Source: Azolla pinnata (Eukaryota; Streptophyta; Polypodiopsida; Salviniales; Salviniaceae). From it: a stretch of 26,551 bases of DNA. Under the pieces are notes generated by a model. That model did not search any database and was not told where the DNA came from. It worked only from the letters and a program-made list of their open reading frames with translations. Below are positions 10,003 through 20,588 of this stretch, piece by piece; position 1 is the first letter of the stretch; each line of letters begins with the position of its first letter. The translations under genes were made by a program, and so were the position numbers. Where the stretch lies: assembly GCA_037176905.1 (NCBI GenBank), contig JBBBWG010000670.1, forward strand, positions 55,210 through 81,760, read 5' to 3'.

Positions 10003-11224
10003 ATGAAACCCTTCAATCTGTATTGTGATTCAGGAATATGTCTGCAATGGGAGGTGCTTGTTTCAAATGCTGAAGTAAATGGAAACACTCCAGAACCTGC
10101 AATTCAGAAAACTATGACATTTGATGGAACCAGACATGTGGTGACTGGTTCTGATCTTCATGGGTCTGGATGGGTTGACCTGCAGGTATCTTCATGTTAA
10201 GGATTATGAATGATAAGAGGATTTGGATGGGTATCAATCTTAACTGGCTAGGTATGGAATCGACCTGCAACGCTATATGTAACCCCGAAACTGATAGAGG
10301 GATATGGGTATACAGAACCTACTGAGGAGCCATGGGTGCGCAGAAAGAAGTCTTAGAAAGAAGTAGAGGAACCCGAGCATCTACCTGGTCAGAGTATTGC
10401 ACGCTGGTGAAGGATCGAAATAGAGTGTTCCAGTTATCTTGTTAATGCCATGCCATAATCTGTTTACTGTAGCCAGTGAGCCAGTTACTCATCAGAACAC
10501 TGGAGATGCAAGAAATCAGTGCCATGGTGAGGAAGGTCTGCATCCAGTGTTTTGCTAATGGGTGCTAAATATGAAGATTTAATGGTTGTGGTGGTGGCTT
10601 TTTTTGTTTTTGGACAGGTTTCTTTTGGAAGTCTAGTTCTAGTATTTCGATTTGTAGGTAGGCTCTCTCTCTCTCCCTCCCTCTCTCTCTCTCCTCTTGC
10701 TTCTTTGTCACACCTTGGTTTTTTGCTTACATTGTCCCCTTTCCCCCATTTTTTCTGCAACTGCATCTGCATGGCTTTATGAAGTCTTCCATAAACTGAT
10801 AATGCTTTCCATGGTTTCTCATTAACATACAGAATATATATATATATATATATATATGTCCAAACAAATATTGTGGGTATTTTTTCCATCCCGGATCGCA
10901 TTCTCTTGCCTTTAGGCCTCAATAAGAAATGGTCTATGGAAACCTTCTAACAGCATGTTTGAACTTCTCTCGACAGATGAGACATTTCTAAGGATGACTT
11001 CGGCTGTATGTTTGTATGTATGTATTCGGACTCGTATTCTTTGCAGAGGAATAAGTAGAGATGTTCCTTCCGAAATAAATTTATGGTCCATATATGTGAC
11101 ATGCTAACAACCAGAGGTGTTCTTTTCTTTTTGTTTTTGGCTTGCCTTTCGGATTTGGTAGCAGGTCAAGATCGAGCGTGTGATTGAAAGCGAAGCAAAG
11201 CCCAGAAAAGCTCGGGCAGGATGA
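10003..11224 (+). CDS. orphan exons of an unidentified plus-strand gene
   Basis: Not recognised. Exon A, 10034-10185, follows GATTCAG and ends CTGCAG|GTATCT. It reads QWEVLVSNAEVNG... to ...GSDLHGSGWVDLQ. Exon B, 10252-10356, follows GGCTAG and joins in phase 0 to give VWNRPATLYVTPKLIEGYGY and then TEPTEEPWVRRKKS with TAG. The two give a Trp-rich, beta-strand-like C-terminal segment of about 85 aa. The same frame is open upstream to a Met at 10003, so exon A could start there. A further candidate exon, 11165-11224, sits behind an excellent pyrimidine tract and GGTAGCAG and reads VKIERVIESEAKPRKARAG with TGA. A 31-base candidate at 10496-10526 would join to it in phase. Whether all of these form one gene is unclear. 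No upstream exons were found, because the coiled-coil gene occupies that DNA on the other strand. It could be a captured gene fragment. Confidence 0.5.
10357..11164. other. intron or 3' flank of the orphan exons with simple repeats
   Basis: This holds a CT-rich tract (about 10663-10693) and an AT dinucleotide run (about 10834-10857), and is otherwise AT-rich. Apart from the tiny exon candidate at 10496-10526 nothing looks coding. Confidence 0.4.
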
Positions 11225-13545
11225 ATTGGTTACTACAACATGGTCGTCTGATCCCCCACCTAAGTCTGGTGAGTTGTAGCTCTCCACAATTATGCTGCAT
11301 TTTGTCTCTTATCTATTCTTGGTATATACACAGACTGTCAGTGCGGTGTAGGGCATAATCGATGTGGCTTTTCCATATATCAAGGAGAGAGTTGTCCACG
11401 AATTTACTTTCTAAATAAGCGAAACATTGCTGTTTATATACATGCCGTTGCGAAGTTGTGCTTAACCAGAGTTTGCATTTTTATAGATGATCTGAGTAGG
11501 ATGAGAAATGAGGCTAGAAAATTAGCGCCAATGATTCCAAGAATATTTTTGGAACCGTGGGAAACAGGGACAACCCAACAATACCATGGGGCCCCAACAT
11601 TTAACTGTTTCCGGGGAAATTTTCTTCTATTAACTCATGTGGCTGCAACACTTGGTAGATTCTCAATCAAAGTGTTGGGAAATTTCATCATGCCATTTAG
11701 TTTTATGTAATCAAATAGACTACCACATAATTGAATTGATTTGATTGTATTGTTCTGGATGCTTTTCTAATTTTTGCTTCCTCCGCTCTTTCCTGATGTG
11801 GAAGACGATCCATGTATCCGCCTCCTCCCTCAATACTTAAATCAATGATTGCTCCAAGCTCGTGAGGGTGAAACATCTGAGACTCCTTAGCAAAATAATT
11901 CCTTCTTAAATTGTATACGCTGCATCGAACAAACTGTTTTTCTCTCTCCCATTGCCTGGCTGCACTCTGCATTCTTTGTTTTCATTCAAATAGATTGAAT
12001 CGGTTTTGGCTGTAGTGTAGGACATGAAAAACGAAGATTTTTTATACCCTTAGATGAATTACGAATAGTTTTGCCGCACTTATGTTGCCCTTTGTAATGG
12101 CCTCAAGTATAAGTATATGCAACATCCTGCATGAATCTTGGGTGATATTTATTCACACATTCGGTCCAGCTGCGAGCTACCAATACAATGGCGAGAATAA
12201 TGTCATTCAAGAAGTATGCTTTCTCGTAGGTGTTTATAATTTATCATAGTGCATATAGTTTCAGCAAACTAAGCGAGCAAGGGTACAAGCATAACTACTA
12301 TGTGGACAACTATTTGCATTGGGATATGTGGGCAAGAAAAGAAAGGGAAGGCATTGAAACCAGAGCAAAAAGCCTTTGTATCATGATCTTGTAATGTGTA
12401 CAAAGTTTGAGGATAACTGTAAGGAGGAAGCTTATATGCATATTCTAATGAGGAAATCACATTGTCTTCTCTGGTGATCAGGTTGGGTTTCGTGTGCTTG
12501 CTTTGCTCTGTATGTAATCCTTTGGACGTGCATTTGTGCATGTGTCAAAGTTTTGAAAGCTTTTTTTTTTTTGCATATGAAGAGATGAAATTTGGGCCGT
12601 CTATTTGTTGCAATGAGAAATCTTGAACCGTTGATTCTGCTTCTACTAATTGTATTACTGGCCTGTTACACCCACTTTCATGTAAAGTGTAATCTTTCAT
12701 CTTGGAATCTACCAACTCAATGGTGCTAAACCCATTAAATGTTACAAATTGTTTCCACAAAGATCTAGTAAAGCTTTCAACTCATGGATTTAACTTGGTT
12801 TCCCCATTAACCAATGGATTAAACATGGCAGCTATATCCCCTACCAACAAGGAGGTCACAGATCCAACTACTCCAAACACTGATGCTACTTCGCCAAGTT
12901 TGAGCATAAAACAAAGCTTTGATGATCTTTGGAAGACTGTTCCAACAAGTAAAATCCTGTCTATGTCATATTTGTGATATGCTTCATTCATCATTTAAAG
13001 GTCTAGCTGTTACGTTATGATATGATCAATGTGTGCTATACACCATAAAGAAAGAGAAAACACCTCAAAGCTTCTTATTGTGCCCGGCCAGCTTCAATTT
13101 TCGTCATCAACAAGCTAATCTCATTGTGCAATGATGCCCATCAAGTGGCAAATCAATCACGATGCATGCTCAACTGTGTTCTCATCTTCTTGCTTTTGAC
13201 CATCCGCTGTAACTGTTTGATCGGACTACACATTGATTGATGAGAATATTTTCCCTTCATCGTGGATACATTACATTGATGTTATCCATCTTATTTTGGA
13301 AGAGGAAGCTGCTACTACATGATCAAAATCTAGGGCTCTCTTAGTAATGATGCACACTTAGTTGCTAATCAAGACTCCATCTTTTTAGTTTTGAATGGGT
13401 GAGTGACTCGAAGAAAGAACATTTACGGTTGAGATGTGTAATGATTGTAGGGTAACAGGCTGCTTCTTCGAAAAGATGCATATCCTGATTTGTCATTACC
13501 ATCTTTATCTGATGATTATAGGCACCATGGTTATGAACCTGTCTC
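11225..13545. other. AT-rich intergenic region with no recognised gene
   Basis: Short open frames exist, for example 11456-11710 and 12702-12977 on plus and 11703-11972 on minus, but I could not place any in a family. The 12702-12977 frame (with SPTNKEVTDPTTPNTDATS and SIKQSFDDLWKTVP) has protein-like composition and could be a relic of a transposable element. Exons for the missing N-terminus of the coiled-coil gene would have to lie here or beyond; I did not find an NT-C2 signature. Confidence 0.4.
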
Positions 13546-15468
13546 TCATGGGTTCCTTGTGTGAACCAAGAGCCCTAATTCTTGGGTGGTTGTCGCAGTC
13601 TCCTGCAACTTCAATGAAAGCAGAGAAAAAAAGGCACAATTTCTTCAATAATGCCTTTATCCCTTTCCATAGTAGATTTGCTAAACCTCTAAATACTCAG
13701 TAAGAAGTTGTAGACAAAGTTTTCAGGGGCTTTCAGGAAAGGTACCTCCTGTCTATGAGCCTCAAGCATGTTCATGGCTCGCACCACAAGGTAACAAGGT
13801 AGGAAAAAGCCGACAACCCGGAGAAGGAAGATCTGTGAGTCAGGCGGTTCCATCACATTTGGTAAACATACACTAAATGCAGTGTATATGTACATGAAAA
13901 CCTGTTTTGATTGTTTATCAAACATGACCTTTACCAGTACGAAGATGGAAGCATCGTCATCAGCTGTGGAATCCATCATGCTGATCACATGGCGGAGCAA
14001 TAAGAATGCCAAAAGCTACAGACAAGTAGTGGCAGAAACCAAATTAAGATCGAATACCCGACTTCTAGACTTTCAGTAAGTACCAGATTATTGGACTTTT
14101 CCTGATACCCGCCTTGATTTCTATATGATTGATTACTGTAGTAAAATCTTACCAAAGGCCCTCAATTAGGTAGCAAATAATTCCCCAAATGCTGTAGAAA
14201 CGGCAGACCCCTATTAAAGGCCTAGAAATAGTGGGCATAATATTTCAACTTCTCATAATATCCAGCTTATGTGGTGGTGAAGGTTATCTTCTCAGAAAAA
14301 CTGAAGAATGTGGGCCAAGCAAGTTCTTGGCCCTTTGAAAAATCTAACAGCAAGAAACTTACAATCAGCGCTAGCAAGCGGAAGCTGGTTGTCACACTGC
14401 TTGAGTGAATTGTGCTATACTCATTATATTCAGATTCCAAGAAATGCCGTTGAGCCGCAGCAAGAGCAAGGATTCTTGGGTCACGGAGCTCAATCGTGTT
14501 TGAACCCAAAACACCCCACTCATCACTGTATAAAATCATTTGATCATGTTCACACAACTGTGCGCATCCTATCTAATACACCCACTTTTTTTAGGTACCA
14601 AAATCATCTGAAGAAAATCATCTCTTGGAGACGGAAAGGGCAGCTCACCTGAAATCTATCGCCACAGCTCCTGGTGGAAGCTGCAAAGGAAGAGGCCGAT
14701 GCAGTGGGGAATGGTATCCATATTTGTAAGGCTGAAACATGGCAAGCCCTAATTTTCAATAGTTCTGCAAATATGTATGCGTGCATATATACAAATACAT
14801 ATATCCAAATATAAATATACATAAGTACATTTAATTCATGCATTATATGAGGCTGAAACATGGCAGTGATAGTAAGCTCTACTATGTCTATCATCAAATA
14901 TGTGTACGCATATACACACATATGCATACATACATACATACATACATACATTGAGTTCATTTAGTATAAGGCTGAACCATGACAGTGATAGAAAACTCGA
15001 TTTTTACAATTTCTACCAAATTGTACAGATGTTTGTGCATGAATATATATGCATACAGACATATGTATACATGTAGAGTGCGTGCATCATAAGGCTGGAA
15101 ACATGACGGTGATAGCAAACTCTAGTATTTGCATGCAGATCGAGCTCTCCATAGCCGCATAATGTGCGAGATCAAAACACAGGAGGATTCACCTCGTGGC
15201 AAATCTCACAGACTGTGTCTCCCTTCTCATTGCACCACCTTTGCACACACTTGTGATGAGCATACTGCATAAAAAAAAAAGGAAGGCTCAAATCAAGCCC
15301 AAAGCATAAGAAAAGCTGTGCCATGCGTGCTGAAGTGCCAATCGCAAGAAACAGGTTCCGACAAACAAGCTCAGGTATTGTTGTATGTGGTAGGTCAGAG
15401 AAAGATTAAATGGGAAGCATAGATAAAAGCCCTAAACTTTCTCTTCACAGAAAATTTAGGGTTAAGGG

Positions 15469-15503
<35 letters not shown>

Positions 15504-15905
15504 AAGCTGAGACCATTCAATGGCGATGCACATACAATACACAGAAGCACACAAATACCATCTGAGAATCTCATATACCCACAGAGAAGAGAAGATACAT
15601 GGCGAAACACACATCTTTAAACACAGGGGAGAGAGAGAGAGGGAGAAAGAGAAAGAGAAAGAGAGAAAGAGAGAGAGATGGATTACCTTGAGGGTACCGG
15701 AGCAAGCGCAAGGAGACTCGAGGTTTGATGTCTGGTCTTCTTCCTGGCAAATTCTGCACTCTGCGAAGGCGGCCAGCTGATCTGCACAGGAGGAGGCCTC
15801 TCTGATGGGTACTAGAGAATCGCCAGCATCCGCCACAGCCACAGCCATAGCCAAGCAAGCACCTCGAGCTCGAGCTCGAGCTCGATCCGTGTATTTATCT
15901 GTCAC
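13546..15905 (-). CDS. RING-CH (MARCH-type) E3 ubiquitin ligase with DUF3675 region and two membrane segments
   Basis: Seven exons, in transcription order: 15905-15687, 15264-15193, 14731-14649, 14525-14363, 14015-13935, 13832-13746 and 13602-13546. All borders are GT-AG and every phase matches, giving 253 aa. Residues 50-95 form a C4HC3 RING-CH: C50, C53, C66, C68, H76, C79, C92 and C95 (CRIC; CACSG; HHKC; CEIC). The finger is split by intron 1 after K73. The DUF3675 hallmark follows (CHEPYKYGYHSP; then RDPRILALAAAQRHFLESEYNEY). Two hydrophobic helices lie near residues 172-192 and 207-226, so it is probably membrane-anchored. Family knowledge: such proteins move ubiquitin from an E2 to membrane or secretory-pathway substrates; the substrate here is unknown. 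The N-terminus has an RARARAR stretch encoded by a GAGCTC repeat. The final exon (QEETATTTQELGLLVHTRNP) is shorter and more diverged than the usual plant ending and is the least certain part. Confidence 0.9.
15265..15686 (-). repeat. microsatellites in intron 1 of the RING-CH gene
   Basis: The intron contains about eleven CTG triplets (plus-strand orientation, 15470-15503) and a GA-rich run of about 50 bases (about 15629-15679). Both are non-coding. GA/CT runs are potential BBR/BPC (GAGA-factor) binding sites in plants, but no function is shown. Confidence 0.8.
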
Positions 15906-15939
15906 TCCATCGCTCCTTTCTCTGCTTCTGTGTGCTCTG

Positions 15940-16045
15940 TTTCTTGTTCGCTATGCATGGGCATGTGCATGCATGGCATGGGCATGTGCATGCATGGCAT
16001 GGGTGCATTGCATGCATGTGCATGCATGGCATGTCTGCATTGCAT
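15940..16045. repeat. CATG/GCATGC-rich simple repeat
   Basis: About 100 bp is built from GCATG, CATGCATGGCATG and GGGCATGTGCATG words just upstream of the RING-CH start codon. RY-type CATGCA words, the core seen by plant B3-domain factors, recur many times, but simple repeat expansion explains them. Confidence 0.75.
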
Positions 16046-16219
16046 GCATGGCATGCATGCTATGCATGTCAATGTCGGGCCATGAACCCATGATGTGGAC
16101 CCATCATTATCATCCCATTGCCACCAGAGACATGCCATGCATGGCATGCATGCTATGCATGTCAATGTCGGGCCATGAACCCATGATCTGGACCCATCAT
16201 TATCATCCCATTGCCACCA
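16046..16219. repeat. 93-bp tandem duplication
   Basis: Two near-identical units start at 16046 and 16139. Each runs from GCATGGCATGCATGCTATGC through GTCGGGCCATGAACCCATGAT to CATTATCATCCCATTGCCACCA. The one difference I noticed is GATG versus GATC before TGGACCC. Confidence 0.85.
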
Positions 16220-16409
16220 TCACCATCAGCAGCACCACCACCAGCACCACCATCACCACCATCACCATCATTGTCATGTGGTTCGCAGGGCTTGAACCCA
16301 TGCTCTAGCTTCGATGCACTTCGATAGTTATGGCCCCACCACTATCATCATAATAATCATCATCATCAGCAACACTATGATCATTATCACCATTGTTGTC
16401 GGCCATTGC

Positions 16410-16471
<62 letters not shown>

Positions 16472-16472
16472 G

Positions 16473-16504
<32 letters not shown>

Positions 16505-16605
16505 CTATCATCACCATCACCATCACCATGATCATCATAATCACCATCATCACCACCACCACCACCACCATCATCACCATCGCTACAAGCATCATCATCA
16601 TCACC

Positions 16606-16636
<31 letters not shown>

Positions 16637-16725
16637 CCACCATCACCACCATCATCATCACCACCATCATCATCATGTGCTTAGTGGGGCTTGAACCTAT
16701 GATCTAGCTTCGATGCGCTCCGATC
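16220..16725. repeat. long imperfect CAT/ATC microsatellite with two flanking copies of a 40-bp motif
   Basis: About 16220-16275 and 16340-16675 consist of CAT/CAC/ATC triplets, including pure ATC runs. A roughly 40-bp motif brackets the tract: GGCTTGAACC.ATG.TCTAGC followed by TTCGATGC occurs at 16287-16326 and 16686-16725. These also share GAACCCATGATCT with the 93-bp units, so the region is one composite repeat family. The reading frames through it (poly-His, poly-Ile, poly-Met) are artefacts. Confidence 0.85.
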
Positions 16726-17178
16726 GATCATGGATATGGTCCCATCAACACCATCAACACCATCATCATCACCAACAGCATCTCCAGTGTCGATCGTCGT
16801 CGTCAGTATTTCGAATTCTTACATATGCATCAGCTGAACTCTCCGAGTACATCAGAACTATACATGCATGCACAGAGAGATGTATAGCCTATGGAAACTG
16901 CTCTTTTTGTCTCGATGCTTCTCTGCCGACCCTTTGTCGGAACCCCCTGGAAAAGTTCCGGCTCTGATTGGGGCCAATCAGAAGAACTCGCATCATTCCG
17001 CGCTCTGCATCTAGAATGGAAGAGACTCGAGAACGGGCTCATTCGTCTCTGCTACTCAAAGAGACTCCTCGCCGATGAATCGAAATCATTGCAGCTCCAC
17101 TATCATAGGCCTAAAGGAAGGCCGATGGTCAAAGTTTCCCCCCTGATCTAGACATCCTTCTTATTCTTGAACACTCTA
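16726..17178. other. unique stretch with an unassigned open frame
   Basis: The plus frame 16891-17151 encodes 86 aa, including EWKRLENGLIRLCYSKRLL. It has a normal amino-acid mixture but no splice or family support. I see no other gene-like signal. Confidence 0.3.
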
Positions 17179-17196
17179 GAACATTCTAGAATATTC
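17179..17196. promoter_or_regulatory. perfect four-unit heat-shock-element-like motif
   Basis: GAA, TTC, GAA and TTC occur with two-base spacing (17179, 17184, 17189, 17194), the inverted nGAAn array that heat-shock factors bind as trimers. A fifth, offset GAA occurs at about 17169. The nearest recognised start codon is that of the RING-CH gene, about 1.27 kb away, so the target is unknown and chance is possible. Confidence 0.4.
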
Positions 17197-17620
17197 TATA
17201 GCATGTAACACAACGCACCTCTTTCTTAACCTAAGCACTGATGGTACGTTTTGTTCTCTCTAAAACTTTAACTAAAGTCATTCGAAAGCCAAGCGAAATT
17301 AGCACAAATCTCTAAACTGGGATCAATGCTCCGTCCGTGTGCTCCTTTCAGTTATGATCATGGAACTCATGTTGTTTCATGAATCTTCCCACATTTGATT
17401 CTTTATGGCCAAAGCGAGAGGATCTTTTGCAGCATGGATTATAGCCCCCATCAGCTCCAATGCTTGCCAATCTAACATGCCCCTAAACGCTATAACCCAG
17501 ATCGTACGAAACCCTTTAACCCAGTTCGTTGACGAGTAGGAATCGTTCGAGAGGCAGCCGATCAGGGATCGGATCAGTGTCGCAGTTTGCCACAGTGTTG
17601 AGCTGCTAGCGATGATTTCG
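17197..17620. other. unique DNA without a gene
   Basis: There is no exon-like or repeat signal beyond ordinary unique sequence. Confidence 0.4.
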
Positions 17621-17629
17621 GCACACCAT

Positions 17630-17660
17630 CACATACGTACGTACATACATACATATAACT
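17630..17660. repeat. short TACA/CATA run
   Basis: A short TACGTACATACATACAT-type run precedes the larger CATA tract. Confidence 0.6.
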
Positions 17661-17847
17661 ATAGCTTTTATCGCCAGCTCCACCAGTGGAAAGCCAACAG
17701 ACATTCTGTTTATTTTCTTTTTTCTGTTGCTTTCTGTAATGTTTGATTATTCCCCAACCTAGGCAAGCATGTTCAGTGGTGGGCAGGGGCGATTCGATGC
17801 AGCTTGTTATCTGCAATACATGCACTTGCATTGTTCTACTCCCGCAC

Positions 17848-18198
17848 ATACATACATACATACATACATACATGCATGCATAGACACATACTTAGATAGA
17901 TACATACATACATTTGCACATATGCATACATACATTCAAACATTCATACATACACACACACACACATTCATTCATTTACACATGCATCCATGCATTCATA
18001 CATACACACACATGCACACACACATGCATGCATTTGCACATACATTCACACACATATACATTCATTCATTTACACATGCATTCATGCATTCATACACATG
18101 CATACATACATTCATCCATACATACATCCATACATACATTCATCCATACATACATCCATACATACATTCATCCATACATACATACATACTTATATGTA
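17848..18198. repeat. degenerate CATA/CATT tetranucleotide microsatellite
   Basis: About 350 bp is built of CATA, CATT, CACA and CATC tetranucleotides. Near 18105-18180 there is a higher-order repeat of period about 28 (CATCCATACATACATC blocks). Long plus-strand frames of His/Thr/Tyr/Ile here are products of the repeat. Confidence 0.85.
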
Positions 18199-19426
18199 TA
18201 TAATTTGATAGTGCCCATCTTTCGCTGAGCCGAATCCCAGCATCTCTCCGCCACCCCGATCATGTTATTCTTCCGAGGCACTGATGTGATCCCGATCAAT
18301 CGACGGATCTGTCAATCCTGTGAGTAGGAGGATTATTTCCTGTGAGCATTTTCCCAGTTCCCCAAGGCTATTTTCCTCATCTCCAGCATCGTCGGATCGG
18401 AACCGATGGAGAAGATGGGGGAGTGCTTGCTCCTCATCTTTCCAGCTTTCTAGATGATGGATTTACAAGCACCATTGCTTCAAAAAGAGAACAAAAAAAT
18501 TTTAGAAGCACACACTGTTCATGTACCCCCCAACTCATGCTTTCCTACTAGCTAAGCTAGATCTCCATAGATCTTCTTCATCAGAAAGTTCTATGATTAT
18601 TGAATCGCTTTTGCGGAAGTCCGTTCGTCTTGTGCAAGTGTATCTATCTATCTATCCATCATGCTTCTTCCTTTCTTATTCAATCATTCATTCATTCATT
18701 CATTCCGACTCGAATCGTCGATGATGATGATAATGATGATGATGATGATGCAACAGAGCACACGAGGACCATTGATCAACCACCGTCGATTTTCTGATGC
18801 AATCGACTCATCGCCGCATGCTCGATCCTTTTTTTTTTTTGTCTTTTGCTCTTTCCGCCCAAACCAGATTCGAGCTCGCTGAGTATGCACATACCTTAGA
18901 TGATTTGATGGGAAAATCTAGAGGATTATTACTCTAGCAGATGCTCTTTGCATGATCGATCGATGAGAGCCACACACAACTTCCAAATGCAAAGTGCTTT
19001 AAGAAAATCAGGCATCGACGCCATAACCTAGCATACTTTTCTTTCTACAATTGAGGGGCAAGGAATGGAGCTCTAAAACCCTAAAAACTGAGCCATGTAA
19101 TGGTATTTGACCAATGTAGAATGACTTCTCTGGACTTGTAAAACCAATGTATTTAACATAAATCTTTCTGAACCCTAACCCTCATTTGAGTCCAAAGCCG
19201 GATGCAAGCGGTGCATTTGTTCGAATGATTTGGTTTAAAAAAAGATTATTTCATCAGGACATGCGTCCCATCTCCGACAGCTCAATGATTCATGGGCATG
19301 TCCAATGGCTAGCAAACAAGGTTCGAACAGTAAAAGTCCAGACTGTTAAAAACTTAACTATATACATTTACAAATAGATGCGAGCACCAAGGTAAAGTTC
19401 ATGCTTTGCAACACTAAGGCATAGCC
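18199..19426. other. intergenic region without recognised gene
   Basis: This contains a short CATT run (about 18683-18705), a GATGAT run (18721-18750), a T homopolymer near 18830-18840 and isolated telo-box words (AAACCCTAAAA near 19076 and GAACCCTAACCCTC near 19171). No coding exon could be supported. Confidence 0.4.
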
Positions 19427-19552
19427 TCAAAGTGTTGGATCATGAGCACTAAACAAAGGAGCGAAACCGGCTTTCACACCGATGTTAAAAGGAAGATGCT
19501 TCTGCAACCACAATTTGACATCGTTGCGGGTAGTGGCGAGGATTGTAGGCAT
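19427..19552 (-). other. small unassigned open frame, 41 aa
   Basis: A minus-strand ATG at 19552 opens a 41-residue frame (MPTILATTRNDVKLWLQKHL, then a Pro/Phe/Gly-rich end) stopping at 19427. The composition is protein-like and mixed. Another short protein-like frame (DFKGKSAPKDFGDHELKLK) lies just upstream on the same strand. This may be a decayed transposon or gene fragment; nothing identifies it. Confidence 0.25.
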
Positions 19553-20588
19553 TGCCGAGCTGACGTTAAAGATTAGTCCTATTTTAGTTTGAGCTCATGA
19601 TCCCCAAAATCTTTGGGTGCACTTTTGCCTTTGAAATCACCTCTATAATCACAAGTTTGGAAACAAGTTATTGCTCAATCAAGCATATCATTTAATTAAA
19701 CTGCTTATGAATGATGCGATCTCAGATCATTGACAATATACATTCGCATATATGTCTTCCATTCGCTAAAGGAAAAGACTACTCCCAATTCATCGCCTTT
19801 CCAAACATGGGGCAACTCAAAATGTACATAAGTTCCTAAGACCAAGTGCATCATGTTGCTACATATATCTGACATGCACAAATGATACGAAGCCGATGTC
19901 CATGTTGAACCAACCCATTAAATCGCATGTAAATAGCGGCAATAAATTTGAGATGGGCACATGCATAGGTTGCAACTAGTCCTGAGATGGTGAAGCTAGA
20001 TATATGTACAGCTTAAAAGGTGTTCACTGTAAAAATATGTAGGAAGTTTTTTGCTTGACAAATTGTCACTACATAATGCAAAAGCATGAATCTCACCCAT
20101 TAATTTTGAATTAACGTCAATCGGAACCTCCTCACAATTGACTCATTAACACTTCATATAAATATATTTTGTGTACATACTCATGATCTTTCTACTGTGA
20201 TCATGCTCCGATGTTATCTTCATACAAAAGAAACAGGTGTCATCAGCGGATGCAACGTTTTGTTTCCATTCAAAGACCTTCAACGACAAAGCCAGAGTAC
20301 CTCTGTGAGAGGGAATCAGGCCCCACAGAAATCTGGCCCAAACTTTAGGTCTAGCTCAATTATTTACCAGGAGATTAAACACTATGCCCAAACTACTATA
20401 TTAGTTCAGAAAAAACAAATGAGAGGTTTAATCAATTAACAAGCATCACTGACAATGATAGCCATCCATGAGGCTACCTGAGCTTGTTCAGCATTACCTA
20501 CCAGCCATTGTATTACAAACAAAAAGATGTGTTCCTTGGTGGAGATGAGGGTTCCGCATGACGATGAAAAAGGTCAACTTTCAGCCGT
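19553..20588. other. AT-rich intergenic region
   Basis: I see no supported gene. The right end includes the 3' flank of the mitoribosomal protein gene on the minus strand. Confidence 0.4.

Noticed and set aside
16314-16707. Long poly-His, poly-Ile and poly-Met open frames
   Set aside because: They are the three readings of a CAT/ATC triplet microsatellite with no start context, splice sites or non-repeat sequence.
17769-18228. Plus-strand frames rich in HTYIHT repeats
   Set aside because: These are translations of the CATA/CACA tetranucleotide repeat in all three frames.
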